This document shows positions 32,498 through 44,900 of a stretch of 64,000 bases of DNA, piece after piece (position 1 is the first letter of the stretch; each line of letters starts with the position of its first letter). The stretch covers positions 1-64,000 of the forward strand of contig NZ_PDWP01000017.1 of assembly GCF_010093235.1 (NCBI RefSeq). Direction: 5' to 3'. The notes beneath the pieces were generated by a model. It was not told the DNA's origin. It made no database searches and saw nothing but the letters and a program-made list of their open reading frames with translations. Both the position numbers and the translations under genes were made by a program. This DNA comes from Pseudoxanthomonas suwonensis (GTDB taxonomy: Bacteria > Pseudomonadota > Gammaproteobacteria > Xanthomonadales > Xanthomonadaceae).

Positions 32498-32618
32498 CAG
32501 CGCAATCCTCCGCGTGGGCACGCGTGCGACGGCGCGGCATGGAGGATGGTGGTCGGTTGCAGCATGGAGCGTCTCCCGCGTTCGATGGCGAAAAACGTCC
32601 AGGGGCAAAAGCACGCAC

Positions 32619-32640
32619 GCCCAGGGCCTTGCGGCCGGGC
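32619..32640 (-). terminator. Attenuator-like hairpin, FMN riboswitch expression platform
   Basis: Directly below the riboswitch aptamer the minus-strand RNA can fold GCCC-GGCC-GCAA-GGCC-CT-GGGC, then carries TTTT 8 bases further on (32610-32607). This is the right place for a ligand-controlled terminator; the spacing to the U-run is long, so regulation could alternatively be translational further downstream. Confidence 0.5.
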
Positions 32641-32648
32641 GCGGCGTC

Positions 32649-32822
32649 TTCTCTCATCCGGACTCTAGGGCGCGACCAGCGCGCCACGACCGTCGGCTCC
32701 GGCATTTGACCGGATCTGCTGACCCTCCGGATGGCCGGAGGCGCTCGCGGGCTCGCACCGTGTCCGTCGCCGGACCTGGCACCTACCGCCGGTGGGGAAT
32801 TCCACCCCGCCCTGAAGACGTT
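32649..32822 (-). ncRNA. FMN riboswitch (RFN element)
   Basis: All conserved RFN blocks are present on the minus strand in order: CAGGGCGGGGTG, AATTCCCCACCGGCGGTA, GCGAGC, a variable arm, GTCAGCAGATCCGGT, GCCGGAGCCGACGGT and the closing AGTCCGGATGAGAGAAG. It precedes ribE-ribBX-ribH-nusB-thiL and should reduce their expression when FMN binds. Confidence 0.96.
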
Positions 32823-32858
32823 GGTTTGTGGTTGTCGATGCCGGCGGACCGGCGCGGC

Positions 32859-32864
32859 ATTCTA
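32859..32864 (-). promoter_or_regulatory. Extended -10 of the riboflavin operon promoter
   Basis: Minus-strand TGGTAGAAT contains a TAGAAT -10 with the TGn extension, which would start the transcript about 30 bases before the riboswitch aptamer. The -35 position is poor, as expected for an extended -10 promoter. Confidence 0.55.
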
Positions 32865-32989
32865 CCACCGCGCATCCGCCCACCCAGAGCGTGAAGTATT
32901 TGTTAACATTCGCACGCGGTCACGGTCGACCGCTCTTGCCGATCCCGCAACGGGGCCGGCGACATGGACTTCCTTCGGAGATTCCCCAC

Positions 32990-33616
32990 ATGCGTACCCT
33001 CATTGCCGCCGCCCTGCTGGCCGCCCTGCCCTTCACCGCGGCCGCCGCCGATGGCGTCAGCTACACCTATGTCGAGGCCGGCTGGACCCAGCTCCAGGTC
33101 AACGACGACTGGCTGGGCGACCCGGATGGCGACGGTGGCTACCTGCGCGGCTCGTTCGCCATCGCCGAGAACGTGCACCTGTTCGGTGGCTACTCGGTCG
33201 TCTCCACCAGCTACCGCTACGCCCCGGCGCGGGTGAAGTACGAGGTGGCGCAGCCGGAGTTCGGCATCGGCTACCACCAGGAGTTCACCGAACGCCTGGA
33301 TTTCACCGCCGACCTGGCGTGGATGCGCCTGGAAGCCAAGACACGGATCTCCGGCACCGGTGATGCGGAACTGGACGGCAGCTACAAGGATCACGTCAAT
33401 GGCGGACGCGCCACGGTCGGCCTGCGCGGCAAGCCGTCCGCCCGTACCGAGCTGTGGGCCAGGGCCGGTTACATCGACGGCAGCGACGTCGAAGGTTCCT
33501 TCGCCGGCTACCTCGGCGGCCAGGTCGCCTTCAACCGCACCTGGGGCCTGGTGGGCGAAGTGGAAGTGATCGAGGACGCCACCCGCTACAGCGTGGGCGT
33601 GCGCGCCAGCTTCTGA
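32990..33616 (+). CDS. Ax21-family outer-membrane beta-barrel protein
   Basis: A 208-residue protein with a clear Sec signal (MRTLIAAALLAALPFTAAAA, residues 1-20). The mature part begins DGVSYTYVEAGWTQL and runs as amphipathic strands (LRGSFAIAENVHLFGGYSV, LWARAGYIDGS, GLVGEVEVIEDATRYSVGVRASF) ending in the aromatic residue typical of BamA substrates. The opening and the VAPNFHVFGGY-like stretch match Ax21, an abundant xanthomonad outer-membrane/vesicle protein; the published immune-elicitor role of Ax21 was retracted, so function is open. It lies between ribD and the riboswitch on the opposite strand. Confidence 0.85.
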   Translation: MRTLIAAALLAALPFTAAAADGVSYTYVEAGWTQLQVNDDWLGDPDGDGGYLRGSFAIAENVHLFGGYSVVSTSYRYAPARVKYEVAQPEFGIGYHQEFTERLDFTADLAWMRLEAKTRISGTGDAELDGSYKDHVNGGRATVGLRGKPSARTELWARAGYIDGSDVEGSFAGYLGGQVAFNRTWGLVGEVEVIEDATRYSVGVRASF

Positions 33617-33646
33617 GGCAGCGCGCCGCGCGCGTACCTGCGACGG

Positions 33647-33664
33647 AGGGCCCTGCGGGGCCCT
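33647..33664 (+). terminator. Terminator hairpin after the Ax21-like gene
   Basis: A 7-bp stem AGGGCCC/GGGCCCT with loop TGCG, 31 bases past the stop, ending 4 bases from the convergent ribD stop. Only short T-content follows (TCGTCATT). Confidence 0.5.
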
Positions 33665-33667
33665 TCG

Positions 33668-34759
33668 TCATTCCGGGCGCAGCAGCAGGCGGCGGTCCGC
33701 CCCCACCGCCACCGACTCGACCAGCCGCAGGCGGACCGTTCCGGCCATCGTCTCGATGCCCATGCCGGCAAACAGCGGGCGCGCGCCGTCGCCCAGCAGC
33801 ACCGGCGCCTGGTACAGCAGCAGTTCGTCGACCAGGCCCGCGCACAGCAGCGCGCCGCACAGGGCCGGACCGGCCTCGACCTGGACCTCGTTGATGTCAC
33901 GTCCTGCCAGAAGCCGCAGCGCGGCCTCCAGGTCCAGGTGGCCATCGCGCAGCGGCACGACGGCGAACTCCGCGTCCAGGCCCGGCGGCGGCACCGCGTC
34001 CGGGCCGTGCAGGTAAAGCGTCGGCGCGGAGCCGTCGCGCACCCTGGGCATGGCCAGGCTGCGCAGGCGACTGTCGAGCACCACCCGCAGCGGTGGCTGG
34101 AACGGGGTGTCGTCGCCCAGGCGCACGGTCAGGGCCGGGGCGTCGGCCAGCACGGGGTCGGCACCGGTCAGGATCGCGCCGCTGCGTGCGCGCCGGCGCT
34201 GCACGTCGGCGCGCGCGGCCCCGCCGGTGATCCACTTGGACTCGCCGCTGGCCATCGCGGTGCGGCCGTCGAGGCTGGCGGCAAGCTTGACCCGCAGCCA
34301 TGGCCGGCCACGGGTGAAGCGCGAGAGGAAACCGCGGTTGAGGTCGCGCGCCTGGGCCTCCATCAGGCCGGCGGCGACCTCGATCCCCGCCGCCTGCAGC
34401 AGGGCGAAGCCGGCCCCGTCCACCCGCGGGAACGGATCGCGCATGGCCGCCACCACCCGCGCCACGCCGGCCTGCACCAGCGCCTCGGCGCACGGCGGGG
34501 TGCGGCCATGGTGGGCGCAGGGCTCCAGGGTCACGTAGGCGGTGCCGCCGCGCGCGCGTTCGCCGGCCTCGCGCAGCGCGAACACCTCCGCGTGTGGTTC
34601 GCCGGCACGCGGATGCCAGCCCTCGCCGACGATTTCCCCGCCCTGTGCGATCACGCAGCCGACCACCGGGTTCGGCCGCGCGGTGTACAGCCCGCGCTCG
34701 GCCAACCGCAGTGCGCGCGCCATGCAGGCGTGGTCGAAGGCGTCGAAGACATCGCTCAT
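33668..34759 (-). CDS. ribD: Bifunctional pyrimidine deaminase/reductase RibD
   Basis: RibD performs the deamination and side-chain reduction steps of riboflavin synthesis. The 363-residue protein has the deaminase zinc motifs PHAEVFAL and TLEPCAHHGRTPPCAEAL (about residues 50-85), NPVVGCVI, and the C-terminal reductase domain beginning PWLRVKLAASLDGRTAM with VEAGPALCGALL near the end. It is not downstream of the RFN element, being separated from ribE by the Ax21-like gene, so it probably follows nrdR transcription. It overlaps the GNAT gene by 4 bases. Confidence 0.96.
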   Translation of the reverse strand: MSDVFDAFDHACMARALRLAERGLYTARPNPVVGCVIAQGGEIVGEGWHPRAGEPHAEVFALREAGERARGGTAYVTLEPCAHHGRTPPCAEALVQAGVARVVAAMRDPFPRVDGAGFALLQAAGIEVAAGLMEAQARDLNRGFLSRFTRGRPWLRVKLAASLDGRTAMASGESKWITGGAARADVQRRRARSGAILTGADPVLADAPALTVRLGDDTPFQPPLRVVLDSRLRSLAMPRVRDGSAPTLYLHGPDAVPPPGLDAEFAVVPLRDGHLDLEAALRLLAGRDINEVQVEAGPALCGALLCAGLVDELLLYQAPVLLGDGARPLFAGMGIETMAGTVRLRLVESVAVGADRRLLLRPE

Positions 34760-35232
34760 CGGTGGTTCCCGCAGTCGATCGCAAGCACATGCACCTCCAG
34801 GGGGCCCAGCCGCAGCACTTCATGCCGGCGCCAGCCCAGCCGTTGGTACCAGCCGGCGACGTCGGGCCTGCAGTACAGGTACAGGACCGGCGTACCGAGC
34901 GCGCCGGCCTCGGCCACGGCGCGCGCCACCAGCGCGCGGCCGACGCCACGGGCACGCGCCTCCGGGCGCACGTACAGGCTGGCCAGCCAGGGCGAATACT
35001 GCGGGATGTCCGGATGGTCCTCGGCCAGCAGGCTCACCGAGCCCAGCCAGTCGCCAGCCTCGTCCAGGGCGACCAGGGTCGAGGGGATGGTCGCGGCGCG
35101 GTCGTGCGAACGCAGCTCGACCAGCGCCTCCTCCACCGTCCAGTCCGGCAGCAGCGCGCCGAAGGCCTGCACGTGGGCCGCCGCCAGCCCGGCGGCATGC
35201 CCTGGATGCGCGCTGAGCCAGTCGATGCGCAC
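34756..35232 (-). CDS. GNAT-family N-acetyltransferase
   Basis: A 158-residue GNAT protein. The acetyl-CoA loop is in LASLYVRPEARARGVGRALVARAVAEA, matching R/QxxGxG/A; LYLYCRPDVAGWYQRLGW is the C-terminal motif B. The substrate is unknown. GTG at 35232, 8 bases after the nrdR stop, is the best start because there is no in-frame ATG upstream of the conserved core outside nrdR. The gene is squeezed between nrdR and ribD in one transcription unit. Confidence 0.82.
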   Translation of the reverse strand: MRIDWLSAHPGHAAGLAAAHVQAFGALLPDWTVEEALVELRSHDRAATIPSTLVALDEAGDWLGSVSLLAEDHPDIPQYSPWLASLYVRPEARARGVGRALVARAVAEAGALGTPVLYLYCRPDVAGWYQRLGWRRHEVLRLGPLEVHVLAIDCGNHR

Positions 35233-35240
35233 CGGCGTGC

Positions 35241-35783
35241 TCAGCGCTTCTTCGCCCGCTCGGCGACGCGCCCGTGGCCCGGCGGGACCACGCCCGCCGC
35301 TTCCAGCAGCGGCAGCTGCTCGCTCGACGGCAGCCCGCGCTCCAGCTTCTCGATCTCCTCGCGGAAATCGGCCACGTCCTGGAAGCTTCGGTACACCGAG
35401 GCGAAGCGCACGTAGGCCACGTGGTCGAGCTTGCGCAGCTCGTCCATCACGAATTCGCCGATGCGCCGCGACGGCAGCTCGCGCTCGCCGCTCATGCGCA
35501 CCGCATGCACCACGGCGCGCACCGCGGCCTCGACCTGCTCCTCGGCCACCGGGCGCTTCTGCAGCGCGCGGTCGAAGCCCTGGCGCAGCTTCTTGGCGTC
35601 GAACTGCTCGCGGCGGCCGTCGCTCTTGATGATCGACGGCAGCTTCAGTTCCACGGTCTCGAGGGTCGAGAAGCGCTCGCCGCAGGCTTCGCATTCGCGG
35701 CGGCGGCGGATGGTGGCGCCGTCCTCGGACACGCGCGAATCGATCACGCGTGTGTCGTTGTGCTGGCAGAAGGGGCAATGCAT
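35241..35783 (-). CDS. nrdR: Ribonucleotide reductase regulator NrdR
   Basis: NrdR is an ATP/dATP-sensing repressor of ribonucleotide reductase genes. The 180-residue protein has an N-terminal zinc ribbon [17 protein letters not shown] with the second pair in [16 protein letters not shown], followed by an ATP-cone ([15 protein letters not shown] type, residues 50-140). The last 25 residues are a lineage-specific tail. Pairing with glyA and ribD is common in gammaproteobacteria. Confidence 0.97.
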   Translation of the reverse strand: MHCPFCQHNDTRVIDSRVSEDGATIRRRRECEACGERFSTLETVELKLPSIIKSDGRREQFDAKKLRQGFDRALQKRPVAEEQVEAAVRAVVHAVRMSGERELPSRRIGEFVMDELRKLDHVAYVRFASVYRSFQDVADFREEIEKLERGLPSSEQLPLLEAAGVVPPGHGRVAERAKKR

Positions 35784-35870
35784 GGGTGTTCCTCAGCGGG
35801 CGCGGCCCGCGCGCGGCTTGCTGGCCATGGTCGCGCCGGCCGCGGCGGCCGCCGCCACGGACATCGCCGG

Positions 35871-35895
35871 GTCCCGGGCGGCGACCGCCCGGGAC
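35871..35895 (-). terminator. Strong hairpin between glyA and nrdR
   Basis: A perfect 11-bp stem GTCCCGGGCGG/CCGCCCGGGAC with loop CGA, 10 bases past the glyA stop. No T-run follows, so it may be a Rho-independent pause, mRNA stabiliser or partial terminator. Confidence 0.5.
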
Positions 35896-35905
35896 CGGCC
35901 GCGGC

Positions 35906-37174
35906 TCAGCCGTAGACCGGGTACTTGCGGCACTGCTCGGTGACCTTGGCCTTCACCGCCTCGATCACGCTGTCGTCGTTCGGCGCGTCGAGCACGTCGG
36001 CGATCCAGTTGGCCAGGTCCACGCAGTCCTGCTCGGTGTAGCCGCGGGTGGTCACGGCCGGGGTACCCAGGCGCAGGCCCGAGGTCACGAACGGCGAACG
36101 CGGGTCGTTGGGGACCGAGTTCTTGTTGACGGTGATGTGGGCCTTGCCCAGTGCGGCCTCCGCATCCTTGCCGGACACGTCCTTGCCGATCATGTCCACC
36201 AGCATCAGGTGGTTCTGGGTGCCGCCGGAGACGATCTTGTAGCCGCGCGCGATCAGGGTGTTGGCCATGGCCTGCGCGTTCTTCACCACCTGCTGCTGGT
36301 AGGCCTTGAACTCCGGCTCCAGGGCCTCCTTGAAGGCCACGGCCTTGGCCGCGATCACGTGCATCAGCGGACCGCCCTGGATGCCCGGGAACACGATCGA
36401 CTGCAGCTTCTTGGAGATGTCCTCGAACTTGTCGCCCGCGCCCCCGGCGGAGGCCAGGATGATGCCGCCGCGCGGGCCGCGCAGGGTCTTGTGGGTGGTC
36501 GAGGTGACCACGTGCGCGTACGGCAGCGGGTTCGGGTACACGCCGGCGGCGACCAGGCCGGCGACGTGGGCCATGTCGACGAACAGGTACGCGCCGACCT
36601 GGTCGGCAATGGCGCGGAAACGCGCCCAGTCGATCACCTGCGAGTAGGCGGAGAAGCCGGCCACCACCATCTTCGGCTTGTGTTCCACGGCCAGGCGCTC
36701 GACTTCGTCGTAGTCGATCAGGCCCTGGTCGTTGACGCCGTACTGGACGGCGTTGAACAGCTTGCCGGAGGCGTTGACCTTGGCGCCGTGGGTGAGGTGG
36801 CCGCCGTGCGCCAGCGACATGCCGAGGATGGTGTCGCCGGCCTGCAGCAGGCCGAAGTACACCGCCTGGTTGGCCTGCGAGCCGCTGTGCGGCTGCACGT
36901 TGGCGTAGTCGGCGCCGAACAGCTGCTTGACCCGGTCGATGGCCAGCTGCTCCGCCACGTCGACGTGTTCGCAGCCGCCGTAGTAGCGCTTGTGCGGGTA
37001 GCCTTCGGCGTACTTGTTGGTCAGCACGCTGCCCTGGGCTTCCATCACGCGCGGGCTGGCGTAGTTCTCGCTGGCGATCAGCTCGACATGGTCCTCCTGG
37101 CGGCGGGCCTCGTCAGCGATGGCCTGGGCCAGTTCGGGGTCGTAGGACGCAATACGGGCATCACGCGAATACAT
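35906..37174 (-). CDS. glyA: Serine hydroxymethyltransferase
   Basis: GlyA interconverts serine and glycine with tetrahydrofolate, feeding one-carbon metabolism. The 422-residue PLP enzyme has [35 protein letters not shown], and the PLP-lysine motif [19 protein letters not shown]. The start [12 protein letters not shown] (37174) has GGAG 7 bases upstream; the alternative at 37213 would lie on the promoter. It is the first gene of glyA-nrdR-GNAT-ribD. Confidence 0.98.
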   Translation of the reverse strand: MYSRDARIASYDPELAQAIADEARRQEDHVELIASENYASPRVMEAQGSVLTNKYAEGYPHKRYYGGCEHVDVAEQLAIDRVKQLFGADYANVQPHSGSQANQAVYFGLLQAGDTILGMSLAHGGHLTHGAKVNASGKLFNAVQYGVNDQGLIDYDEVERLAVEHKPKMVVAGFSAYSQVIDWARFRAIADQVGAYLFVDMAHVAGLVAAGVYPNPLPYAHVVTSTTHKTLRGPRGGIILASAGGAGDKFEDISKKLQSIVFPGIQGGPLMHVIAAKAVAFKEALEPEFKAYQQQVVKNAQAMANTLIARGYKIVSGGTQNHLMLVDMIGKDVSGKDAEAALGKAHITVNKNSVPNDPRSPFVTSGLRLGTPAVTTRGYTEQDCVDLANWIADVLDAPNDDSVIEAVKAKVTEQCRKYPVYG

Positions 37175-37212
37175 CGGCGGCTCCAGCAGGCAGGAAGGGG
37201 AAAGGCCCGCCA

Positions 37213-37218
37213 ATTGTA
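37213..37218 (-). promoter_or_regulatory. -10 element of glyA
   Basis: Minus-strand TACAAT 38 bases upstream of the glyA ATG, giving a leader of about 32 bases that contains the GGAG ribosome-binding site. The same hexamer is used upstream of secA. Confidence 0.5.
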
Positions 37219-37261
37219 AGCCGGCCGGCCGGTCCCGCGCCCGCTCCCTCCCCTGGAAACG

Positions 37262-37289
37262 CGACCGGCCACCCGAAGGTGGCCGGTCG
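37262..37289 (-). terminator. Terminator of the RcnB-like gene
   Basis: A perfect 12-bp stem CGACCGGCCACC/GGTGGCCGGTCG with GAA-type loop CGAA, 26 bases past the stop codon and followed by CGTTT. It insulates the gene from the glyA promoter. Confidence 0.65.
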
Positions 37290-37315
37290 TGGCCGCCCGC
37301 CCCTGGCGGGGTGGC

Positions 37316-37774
37316 TCAGTGGTGCAGGATCAGGTCGGCGATCACGCCGGTGGCGATCGCCACCAGGAGCATGTTGCCGCGGTCGTCGCGCACCCAGTGG
37401 TGGCCGTGCGGCGGGTGGCGCAGGTGGTAGCGCGGGTAGTCGTGCACCACGTAGACCGGGCCATGGTAGTGGTCATGGAAGCGCTGGCCACGCGCCCAGA
37501 CATGGCGCGGCGGCGGGGGCGGCGCCGGACGGTGGTGGACCACGACCGGGCGGGAATGGTGGCGGGCATCGCGGTAGCCCTCCCGGTAGCCGGCGTTGTA
37601 ATGGGCGCGTTCCTTGCGGCCGTGGTCGCGGTGATGGGCCGGGCCACGGTCATGGCCCCGGCTCAGGCCATGGCGGTCGTGGTGGCGGTCACCGGCGGCT
37701 TCGGCCCGGGGAACCGCGGCGCCAAGCCCCAGCAGGGCGGCGACGGTCAGGGCGATCAGTTGAGTGCGCTTCAT
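37316..37774 (-). CDS. RcnB-family periplasmic protein
   Basis: A 152-residue His-rich exported protein. The signal peptide is residues 1-27 (MKRTQLIALTVAALLGLGAA...AEA). A His/Arg-rich stretch (residues 30-75) is followed by a Pro-rich linker and the RcnB-like end: HVWARGQRFHDHYHG, VVHDYPRYHLRHPPHGHHWV, DDRGNMLLVAIATGVIADLIL. RcnB of E. coli is a periplasmic factor in nickel/cobalt homeostasis; the His density here suggests metal binding, but specificity is inference. Monocistronic with its own terminator. Confidence 0.82.
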   Translation of the reverse strand: MKRTQLIALTVAALLGLGAAVPRAEAAGDRHHDRHGLSRGHDRGPAHHRDHGRKERAHYNAGYREGYRDARHHSRPVVVHHRPAPPPPPRHVWARGQRFHDHYHGPVYVVHDYPRYHLRHPPHGHHWVRDDRGNMLLVAIATGVIADLILHH

Positions 37775-37926
37775 GGGGCGGCTCTCGCTGTGGTGACGGC
37801 TCCATCTTGCCGACGCCGCCTGAACGGTTTCCCCGCGAAACCGGTTCCAGCCGATGCGCGTGAAAGCCGCATTCAGCATCCAGCAAGGCCGGCCCCGCCG
37901 GCCAGCGGCCCGCCCCGGGACGGGGC

Positions 37927-37932
37927 TATAAT
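37927..37932 (+). promoter_or_regulatory. -10 element of ettA
   Basis: A perfect TATAAT (GCTATAATTGG) 65 bases before the ettA ATG. The -35 region is GC-only and unconvincing. Confidence 0.55.
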
Positions 37933-37997
37933 TGGCGATTCCCCAGATTCCCATGCCGCCTGTCCCTGCGGGCAGGCGGATTGCGCACGGAGAGACC

Positions 37998-39662
<1,665 letters not shown>

Positions 39663-39667
39663 GCTTC

Positions 39668-39697
39668 CACCGGCCGCCCAGTGCGGCCGGTGTCTTT
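39668..39697 (+). terminator. Intrinsic terminator of ettA
   Basis: A perfect 10-bp stem CACCGGCCGC/GCGGCCGGTG (39668-39677 and 39683-39692) followed by TCTTTT. It begins 5 bases after the stop codon. Confidence 0.9.
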
Positions 39698-39725
39698 TCC
39701 AGCCCCCGCAAGGCCGGAGCCCGCC

Positions 39726-41042
<1,317 letters not shown>

Positions 41043-41127
41043 GCTGGCGCGTCCGCCAGGGCGCCATGCCGATGCACGGCATGGGCAGCCCTTTCCGCTC
41101 GAATCCGTCGCACGGTGCGCCGCGGCC

Positions 41128-41862
41128 TCAGCCCTGCGCCGCCAGCCGCGCCCGCTTCCGCGCCACCAGCCGGTTGACGTTGTAGAGCGAGGCAAGCATC
41201 AGGTAGGCGCCCTCCAGCCAGCCGCTGCGATGCAGCGACACCACGTCCGCGTCCGCGAGCCCGGCCAGCCGCTCGCGGTCGATCGCGTGGAATCCCCGCA
41301 GGCGACCGGTCGTGGTGGCGTTGAACTGCAGGTCCAGCTCCACCGGCTGGATCAGCCCCAACCGCTCGAACTCGGCATACATGGGTCGTGCGGCCTGCAC
41401 CCCGTCGTGGATCCCGCGCAGCACGCGGATGACGTATTCCAGGTACGGGCCATGGCCGCCCTGGGGCAGGAACACCGGCACGCCGTCGGGGGCGCCCACG
41501 CGCGGATGGTCCATGTCGACATGGATGACCGGCTCGAAGGTCTCCACGCCCTGGTCCACCTGCGCCTGGAACCCGATCAGGAACGGCCCCTTCGCCACGT
41601 ACCCGGGCAGGTAGCCCGCGTCCCAGCGTCCGTCCTGGAGGAACAGGTTCTCGTCCTTGTCGAAGCCCAGCAGGGCGAACGCGTCCCAGCCCGATCCCTC
41701 GGCATTGCGCTTGAGCAGGATCGGGTAGTCACGCACCAGTTCGGCGAACTCGGTCGGGAACGCGGGCACCGCGCCCACCGCGTCACCGAACTGCGGGCCG
41801 TAGCCTACCGCCACCCTGAGGTCCTTGTGGACCTCGTTGTTCAGAAGCTCGTAGCGCGCCAT
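41128..41862 (-). CDS. SapC-family protein, copy 1
   Basis: A 244-residue cytoplasmic-looking protein without signal peptide. It starts MARYELLNNEVHKDLRVAVGY and contains PAFPTEFAELVRDYPILLKR, FALLGFDKDENLFL and YLPGYVAKGPFLIGFQ, the SapC-family core, ending in a helical LASLYNVNRLVARKRARL segment. SapC proteins recur beside TonB receptors and tryptophan-halogenase-like proteins in Caulobacterales, Alteromonadales and Xanthomonadales; the biochemical role is unknown. It follows receptor 1 after a 123-base gap that holds a terminator hairpin, and is a clear paralogue of the protein at 49295. Confidence 0.88.
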   Translation of the reverse strand: MARYELLNNEVHKDLRVAVGYGPQFGDAVGAVPAFPTEFAELVRDYPILLKRNAEGSGWDAFALLGFDKDENLFLQDGRWDAGYLPGYVAKGPFLIGFQAQVDQGVETFEPVIHVDMDHPRVGAPDGVPVFLPQGGHGPYLEYVIRVLRGIHDGVQAARPMYAEFERLGLIQPVELDLQFNATTTGRLRGFHAIDRERLAGLADADVVSLHRSGWLEGAYLMLASLYNVNRLVARKRARLAAQG

Positions 41863-41929
41863 CCCCTCTCCTGTTCCCTGTCAACACGGGGCCGCGGGCG
41901 TTCCCTGCCCACCGCCCCGGCAAAGTGCA

Positions 41930-41955
41930 GGGACCGCTGCACAGGCAGCGGTCCC
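41930..41955 (-). terminator. Terminator-like hairpin between receptor 1 and SapC copy 1
   Basis: A perfect 11-bp stem GGGACCGCTGC/GCAGCGGTCCC with loop ACAG, 31 bases past the receptor stop. Only TTT follows after seven bases. The equivalent hairpin after receptor 2 has a T7 tract and a related GGGACCG stem. Confidence 0.6.
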
Positions 41956-41985
41956 CGGCGCCACCACGACGGCAGCGTGCCCCGA

Positions 41986-44900
41986 TCAGAACTTGTAGCG
42001 CACGCCCACCATGTAGCGCGGCTCCTGGTCGACCAGCCTGACGATCTGGCTGCCGGTGCGGCCGTGCCAGCGCACGTCCTCGCCGGTCAGGTTGATCGCT
42101 TCCACGCTGAAGGCCCAGTGGTCGTCGAGCTGGTAGGTCACGCTCAGGTCGATCTGGTCGTACTCCTCGACGTAGTACGGATTGTGCGAGGCGTCGTCCT
42201 GGTTGCTGAGGATCAGGTACTCGTCGCGCCAGTTCCAGGCCAGGCGCGCCGACCAGCCGTACTTCTCGTACATCAGCATCACGTTGGCGGTGTCGCTGAG
42301 GCCCAGCAGGGCAAACTGCTCGGCGATGGACGCGTTGTTGAAGCCGACGTCGCCATTGACGATGGTGTAGTTGGCGTAGATACCGAAGCCGGTGTCGCCG
42401 AAGAAGTACTGGCCGGCCAGTTCCCAGCCATTGAGCTTGGCGGTGTGCTGGTTGACCGGGCGGCTGATGTTGAAGATGTACAGCGGATCGCCCTCCTCGC
42501 CGACCAGGTCGTAGGCCTCCTCCATCTGCAGCGCCTGGGTTCCGTCGTACGCGGCCAGGCCACCCGTGGCATCCGCGTTGCGCAGCATCGCCAGCGCGGT
42601 GAACAGGTTGGTGTCGCTCGCCGCGCAGGCGCCGTCCGGATTGCCCCCTGCCGCCTGCACCTGGGTCACGCAGTCCGCGCTGTCCAGGAAGGCGAGCGCC
42701 GCGCGTGCATCCGGCCCCGAGGTCGGGTCGGTCAGGCCATACATGTTCCCCTGGTACACCGAGGTGCCCAGGAAGTTGTTCACCGACTTGTTCCAGTAGG
42801 TCGCGCTCAGGTAGCTGGCATCGGCGAAATACCACTCCAGCGCCAGGTCGATGTTGTTCGACTCCAGCGGCCGCAGCTTGGTGTTCTGCTCGGTACCCGA
42901 ACCGCGGCTGGACTCGTTCAACAGCACCGATCCGTTCGGCCCGTTCACAGTGCCCGGACCCGCGGCCAGGCTGGTGAAGGGCGCACGCGCGATGGTACGA
43001 CCAAACGAAGCGCGGCCTTTGAGGGTATCGGTGAAGTCGATCGAGAAGTCCAGGTTCGGCAGGATGTAGCTGTAGCTGTTCGTGTCGCGATAGACCGTCG
43101 TGTCGCCCGGCTCGCCATCCTGGATCCTGGAGTCGTTGTTGGCCTGCCAGACCACCGCCGCGCGATTGGCCACGACATTGACCGACTCGACATCGGTGGT
43201 TTCATAGCGCAGGCCCAGGCGGGTATTGGTGCGTCGACCCGCCAGCTGGCCTTCCAGGTCCACTTGGAAATAGGCCGAGTGGGTTTTCTCCTCCACCAAG
43301 CTGTTGGTGTTCAGGATCGGGTTGAGGCCAATGTCGGCGCCGTAGACATCCCTGGCCCACTTGGCCAGCTCCCCGGCATCCCCCCGGAAGCCACTGCGGA
43401 ATGCGCCCGGCACGCTCCAGTCGTCGAACATGCCAACGACGTCGTACGGGGTTAGCAGGTCCATCAGGCCGTTCTGGACGTCGCTGGCGACGTTGGCCAC
43501 CCCCCAGTTGCCCAGGACCTGCTGGTTCTCGGAATTGTTCTGCTGCCGCAAGGTGATCTTGCTGGTGTCCACGCCGAACTGGAATCGCCCCTCGTCGAAC
43601 ACCCATTCGCCATCGATGCGCGCCTGCTTGATCTCCGACTCCTGGCGCTGCGCGTTGACCCGCAGGACCTGGGTACCGACCTGCCCTTCCTGCCACGGCG
43701 GGTTCACATCGCCATTGGTGCCCGCCTGGGCATCCGCCAGGGTCGGATACCAGGTTCGGGCGCCGATCGGCACGCCGTTGTTGAACCGCATCTCCTGGGC
43801 ATAGTGCCCACCGCAGTTCGGCACGCCGGTGCAGCGGTTGGTGCCTGCCACGCTGACGTACAGCGCACCGCCCCCGGTCAGGGAATCATTGGGATTGCTC
43901 TCGGTCTTGGAATTGTGCGCGTCGAAGCTCAGGCGCAGGCTGTCGTTGACCTGCCAGTCCGCGTTAAGGCCGATCTGGTTGAACTCGTACTTCTGCGCAT
44001 TGCGCTGCTGCTCCATGCCGAAATCCTTGAACGGCGTGGAACCGGCGGTGGATATCTCGCGGATGTACACAGGAGTGGCGACGGCGCCGCTGCGGTCGAA
44101 CTCGATGTGCGTGTAGTTGTCGTCCTGCAACCACATACCCATCTCGCCGCGCTTCTCGGTGATCTCGTTGGTCGAGTGGGTGTAGTCCAGGGTGAAGACC
44201 AGGTCCTCGCGGGGAGCGAACTGCAGCACGGCCTGCGCGTTGACGCGCTCGCGCTCGAAATCGGAGAAGGCGTAGCGGATGTCGTTCGGACGCGCGTAGA
44301 GCTCGCCCAATTCCGGTTCGTTCACGATGGTGGGATTGCCCGGCATCGAACCCGTCCATTCCTGGACATTCCACTTGTTCTCTGTCGCCTGGACCGAGCC
44401 GCCGCGGCGCTTCTGCTGGCTGGCGCTCAGGCTCACGCCCCAGGTCTTGTCAGGATTGGCGTAGCTGAAGATGCCCGAGACCTCGGGCGTGATGTCGTTG
44501 TCGAACGGCTGCGACTTGTCGTAGACGCCCTTCACGCCCGCGCTGGCCACCACCTCGCCGCCGCGGTTGTTGAACGGGCGCGCGGTGAGGATGTTGATCG
44601 TGGCACCGATGCCACCGGACGGGACGTGGGCCTGGCCGGTCTTGTAGACCTCCAGCCCGTTCACCGCCTCTGAGGCCAACTGGGCGAAGTTGAACGCGCG
44701 GGTGCCGCCATCCACGCCGCCAACGGGAACCTGGCGCGGCGCGCCGAACGCGTCGGCGCCGGGCACCTGGCGGCCGTTGAGGGTGACCATGTTGAACTGC
44801 GGGCCGAAGCCGCGCGCCGTGACCTGCGCGCCCTCGCCGTCGCGGCGTTCGATCGAGATACCGGTAATACGCTGAAGCGACTCGGCCAGGTTGGTGTCCG

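Noticed and set aside
37279-37863. A 194-codon Gly/Arg-rich frame opposite the RcnB-like gene
   Set aside because: It is the complement of the His-rich coding sequence and includes the terminator hairpin; no start signal or family resemblance.
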